The position numbers and the translations under genes were made by a program. The notes beneath the pieces are model-generated. The model was not told the origin of the DNA, did no database searches, and saw only the letters and a program-made list of their open reading frames with translations. Shown here piece by piece: positions 61,460 through 64,000 of a stretch of DNA of 64,000 nt. How positions within the stretch are numbered: the first letter of the stretch is position 1; the number at the start of each line of letters is the position of its first letter. Source of the stretch: Thermogemmatispora tikiterensis (GTDB taxonomy: Bacteria; Chloroflexota; Ktedonobacteria; Ktedonobacterales; Ktedonobacteraceae); contig NZ_MCIF01000002.1 in NCBI RefSeq assembly GCF_003268475.1, positions 4,095,744 to 4,159,743 on the forward strand. Direction: 5' to 3'.

Positions 61460-62337
61460 CTCCGCGGCTTATAACCCCAGACCGTCAAAAAGAACTGCAG
61501 GCCGCAGAAGCTCTCATCCGCTGCCTCGGCGCGCGCCTGTTCATAGAGGCGATTGAAGGCCTCATGGCTCAAGCCGACCACCTTCAGATAGAACGGTTCG
61601 AGCAGCTTAAGAGAGACAAGGCCATTCTGATACCAATCCTCGTAGCGAGGCGTGCCGGCGGAAATGCTCTCGGCATAGGCGCGCATCTGGATCGAGACAC
61701 AGCCGGCCTCGCGTAGCAAGCGCTCCAGCATGGGCAACACATCGAGGTGGTGCCGTGTCTCCGAGAAGGTATAGCCAGCGCGTGTCAGTCCGAGGGCCAG
61801 CAAGAGAGACAGCTCCTCGCAAGCCGGTTTATTGCAGATCGGCAGATCTGCCTCTGTCAGACGGATAATGCCGCCGGGGCGGCAAATGCGCATGCACTCC
61901 TGTAGAAAAGCGGGCCATGAGCGGGCCGGCATGAACGTTGAGATGAAGCGAGCATTGATTAAATCAAAGCTCTCGTCCTTAAAAGCCAGCGGCTTTAAGG
62001 CATCCATGACCTGGAAAGAGACGTTGGGCAACTGCTGAGTCGCGGCCAGTGTGCGAGCGAACTCGATCATCCGCTGACTGATATCGATACCGACCACACG
62101 TAGATGGCGATAGGTCTCAGCCAGCTCCAAAGCCCAGCCACCAGGGCCGCAGGCCACATCAAGCACATCCTGCAGGCCCGAGACATCTGTCAGCTCCGGC
62201 AGGGGGCCGCCCATAGCCCGGCTTGCCAGCTGGCCATGATGCAGCAGGCGAGCCAGCTCAGCCGTATTTTCCGCGTCGATAATATAGGTGCCGCTGCTGT
62301 TCAAGAGGGTCTCAACCTGCTGGAGACCGGTCAACAT
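61456..62337 (-). CDS. SAM methyltransferase (UbiE-like), not of the array family
   Basis: The protein of about 293 residues has a class-I SAM motif DVLDVACGPGGWALELA, VVGIDIS, FQVMDALKPL and a CRPGGIIRL strand. It starts MLTGLQQVETLL and contains YIIDAENTAELARLLHHGQL, a start seen in many Ktedonobacteria methyltransferases; the MPWW and LPKDLGE motifs of the array are absent. The gene frame is open to a GTG at 62400 that overlaps the stop of the regulator gene, so translational coupling is possible; ATG 62337 has AAAGGA eleven bases upstream. It probably forms an operon with the GAF regulator. Confidence 0.8.
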   Translation of the reverse strand: MLTGLQQVETLLNSSGTYIIDAENTAELARLLHHGQLASRAMGGPLPELTDVSGLQDVLDVACGPGGWALELAETYRHLRVVGIDISQRMIEFARTLAATQQLPNVSFQVMDALKPLAFKDESFDLINARFISTFMPARSWPAFLQECMRICRPGGIIRLTEADLPICNKPACEELSLLLALGLTRAGYTFSETRHHLDVLPMLERLLREAGCVSIQMRAYAESISAGTPRYEDWYQNGLVSLKLLEPFYLKVVGLSHEAFNRLYEQARAEAADESFCGLQFFLTVWGYKPRS

Positions 62338-62396
62338 AGCCCATGCGATCCTTTCTTTTCTTCCCTGGAGCGTGGCATGCGCTGAGCTGACTGTGC

Positions 62397-63404
62397 TCAC
62401 TCAGGGGCCTGCTCCGTCGGCGACTGCACAGGAGTGGCCAAGAACGCCGCCATCACCTGCTCCTCAGCCTCGCGACGTGTCAACGGCTGGCCCCGTCGCT
62501 CGGCCTGACTCAGCAGTTCATTCACGCGTTGATTGAAGGTTGCCATATAGGCATTCTGGACAGATTCAGAGGGCATCAGGCGCAGCTCAATGTCTTTGAT
62601 ATCATAGAACTCATCATCACGAAAAGCCAGGCTCAGCAGATAGGCGTAGTTTTGGATGAGCGCCTGCCGTCCGTGCAAGAAGTAGTCGCGCTGCGTACTG
62701 ATGATCAGTAAGGCACCGGCCACCTGGCCCGCGCGCTGCAGGGGGTAAGCGGCGGCACTGCGGGCCTCGCTGACTAGAGCCTGGGGAATGACAAAGTCGG
62801 AGGCCTCCTGCAGATTCTGCACCACGATCGGGCGGCATTGGATGACTGCGTAGCCGACCAGCGACTCGGCCCCCAGAAAGTAGCCACGGCGGGCGATGCT
62901 TGTCAGGGCCTGACTCTTCTCCAGAAAGACCTCCCGGAGACAGGTCACCTTCTGCTGGGGAGGAAGCGGACGTTGACACTGGGCAATGCTGGCGGCAATA
63001 CCGATATGCTGCGGATCGAGCTGGCGAATCAGCTGCTGCATCACCAGGTTCATAATCGTCCAGGAGCGCAGGCTCTCCACGACCGTCGCGTGGGCTTCGA
63101 GGATACGCGCATAGAGCACCGGCGGTACATCCTTCACCACCGGGTCGATGAAAACCGAGCCGGGGTCATCCTCCAGCGCGTCCGGGAACTCCTGGCGGAT
63201 CAGCTGGATCAGCTGCTCGCGATGGGGCGGTAGCGCCTCAACCAGGCGATTGAGCAGCGAGCGTGGCCGCGGAGACGATTCGTGCGTCGCCCAGCGGGTG
63301 AGCGTGACCGGGTCAACGCCCATTTCGTTGGCTATGCGCTGTTTCTCTTTGGTATCCCGAATAACAGCAGCGAGGAACTCGCGCCAGGTTCTGGGTTCTT
63401 GCAT
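62397..63404 (-). CDS. HTH - GAF-like regulator
   Basis: The 335-residue protein starts with a helix-turn-helix (LAAVIRDTKEKQRIANEMGV, DPVTLTRWATHESSPRPRSL) and carries a GAF-like domain near residues 130-265 (SIARRGYFLGAESLVGYAVI, QCRPIVVQNLQEAS, SAAAYPLQRAGQVAGALLII). It probably senses a small ligand and regulates transcription. The C-terminal tail is helical. The methyltransferase gene follows immediately, with a four-base overlap (GTGA) at its alternative start. The ribosome site is weak. Confidence 0.72.
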   Translation of the reverse strand: MQEPRTWREFLAAVIRDTKEKQRIANEMGVDPVTLTRWATHESSPRPRSLLNRLVEALPPHREQLIQLIRQEFPDALEDDPGSVFIDPVVKDVPPVLYARILEAHATVVESLRSWTIMNLVMQQLIRQLDPQHIGIAASIAQCQRPLPPQQKVTCLREVFLEKSQALTSIARRGYFLGAESLVGYAVIQCRPIVVQNLQEASDFVIPQALVSEARSAAAYPLQRAGQVAGALLIISTQRDYFLHGRQALIQNYAYLLSLAFRDDEFYDIKDIELRLMPSESVQNAYMATFNQRVNELLSQAERRGQPLTRREAEEQVMAAFLATPVQSPTEQAPE

Positions 63405-63533
63405 GGCTTCTGCCCCATTTTAGAGAGACTGCCATCCAATTATAGCCTACTCTCCCCCGCCTTGTCGATCCTGTCCACTCTCCGCGAGTGAATTATGTGA
63501 CTTCTGTACAGAAATTTCTCCCTACAGACTATG

Positions 63534-63572
63534 CAATTGGTATTGACAATTGTAAATGGGGAATGGTATATT
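63534..63572 (+). promoter_or_regulatory. promoter with CAATTG half-sites
   Basis: TTGACA (63543-63548) and TATATT (63567-63572) are 18 bases apart. Two CAATTG hexamers (63534-63539 and 63547-63552) flank or overlap the -35, a candidate operator. Transcription would start near 63579. Confidence 0.6.
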
Positions 63573-63634
63573 CAGCAAAGCAGGAAGTGCCTGCAAGAGT
63601 AGCACCCCTGCCGATACCAGAAGAGGGGTACGCT

Positions 63635-63673
63635 GTGCCCGAGGGGGTAAGGGGGAGAGAAGCTCTCGGGCAC
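63635..63673 (+). promoter_or_regulatory. hairpin in leader of HTH gene
   Basis: Nine-base arms (63635-63643 with 63665-63673) enclose a G-rich loop about 35 bases before the start codon. It may affect translation or transcript stability. Confidence 0.45.
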
Positions 63674-63706
63674 CCGGCACGACATTCTACAAAGAAAGGA
63701 CAGATC

Positions 63707-63889
63707 ATGGAGGAACTACTGACCATTAGCGAGGTTGCCAGAGTCTTGCGCGTTGATGCGACTACCGTGCGCCGTTGGGTAAAACATGGTGTCCTTGATG
63801 CTGTGTTGCTGCCCCATAAGGGTCGTCGCCACTGCTATCGCATCAAGCGAACTACGCTCAATAAGGTCATGAACTCGACCAACGTGTAG
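63707..63889 (+). CDS. MerR/BldC-type helix-turn-helix protein (excisionase-like)
   Basis: The 60-residue protein is a single DNA-binding domain: MEELLTISEVARVLRVDATT, VRRWVKHGVLDAVLLPHKGR and YRIKRTTLNKVM. This resembles BldC-like regulators and phage/plasmid excisionases. AAGGA lies six bases before ATG 63707. No integrase lies nearby, so a regulator is the more cautious reading. Confidence 0.8.
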   Translation: MEELLTISEVARVLRVDATTVRRWVKHGVLDAVLLPHKGRRHCYRIKRTTLNKVMNSTNV

Positions 63890-64000
63890 CGCAAGCCCTG
63901 GTGTCTGGCCGGTGCTGCACGACCGGCGGCCTCTGCCCTCTCGTTGCTGCCAGGGCCGCGGTAGTGCCAGCGCGGTGCTCACAGCACGCACATGTGATTA

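Larger units (their letters stand above)
63405..63706. other. promoter and leader of the small HTH gene
   Basis: Contains the promoter at 63534-63572 and a hairpin in the leader at 63635-63673. Confidence 0.6.

Overview
The window looks like a chromosomal piece of a GC-rich Ktedonobacteria-type Chloroflexota, Thermogemmatispora-like. This is inferred from the gene mix: XRE-NB-ARC-TPR and WD40 STAND proteins, Ser/Thr-kinase-like membrane proteins with TPTPSP linkers, many NTF2-like lipoproteins, sigma-like regulators, sedolisin and form-II CODH-like genes. No rRNA, tRNA, CRISPR array or insertion sequence was recognised by eye.

Layout. 1-16 kb holds a pterin dehydratase, a GDSL lipoprotein, a giant FtsX-type permease, a kinase-like receptor that appears catalytically dead (HGN in place of HRD) with a BACON-like ectodomain, a divergent zinc-ribbon/BACON-repeat membrane protein, an MFS exporter, a secreted sedolisin and a secreted phospholipase D-like protein. 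16-24 kb holds a zinc-ribbon protein, an unknown membrane-anchored protein, a family-B DNA polymerase and an XRE-TPR regulator. 24-36 kb is metabolic: dienelactone hydrolase, acyl-CoA dehydrogenase, an acyltransferase, an SDR, a two-subunit ThDP decarboxylase (ComDE-like) behind an unusual palindrome and tandem repeats, an orphan molybdopterin-binding large subunit, an FGGY kinase and a DUF488 protein. 36-40 kb holds small regulators, a lipoprotein, a Nudix hydrolase and two long perfect inverted repeats.

40-62 kb is the most unusual part. An XRE-NB-ARC-TPR STAND gene changes base composition abruptly inside its TPR domain and faces a 42-residue Sec-type peptide gene whose predicted mature product is only 9-10 residues. 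Next is a co-directional array of six paralogous SAM methyltransferases plus the decayed 3' end of a seventh, with DNA blocks identical between copies and duplicated intergenic spacers. It is followed by a TIR-ATPase-TIR protein lacking the usual TIR glutamates, an acyl-CoA ligase and an XRE-NB-ARC protein with 14 WD40 repeats. A second sigma-like protein, an unrelated methyltransferase coupled to a GAF-type regulator and a BldC/excisionase-like HTH protein close the window.

The best candidates for undescribed biology are the methyltransferase array, the STAND regulator with its putative peptide signal, and the TIR-ATPase-TIR gene. All functional links between them are inference from position.
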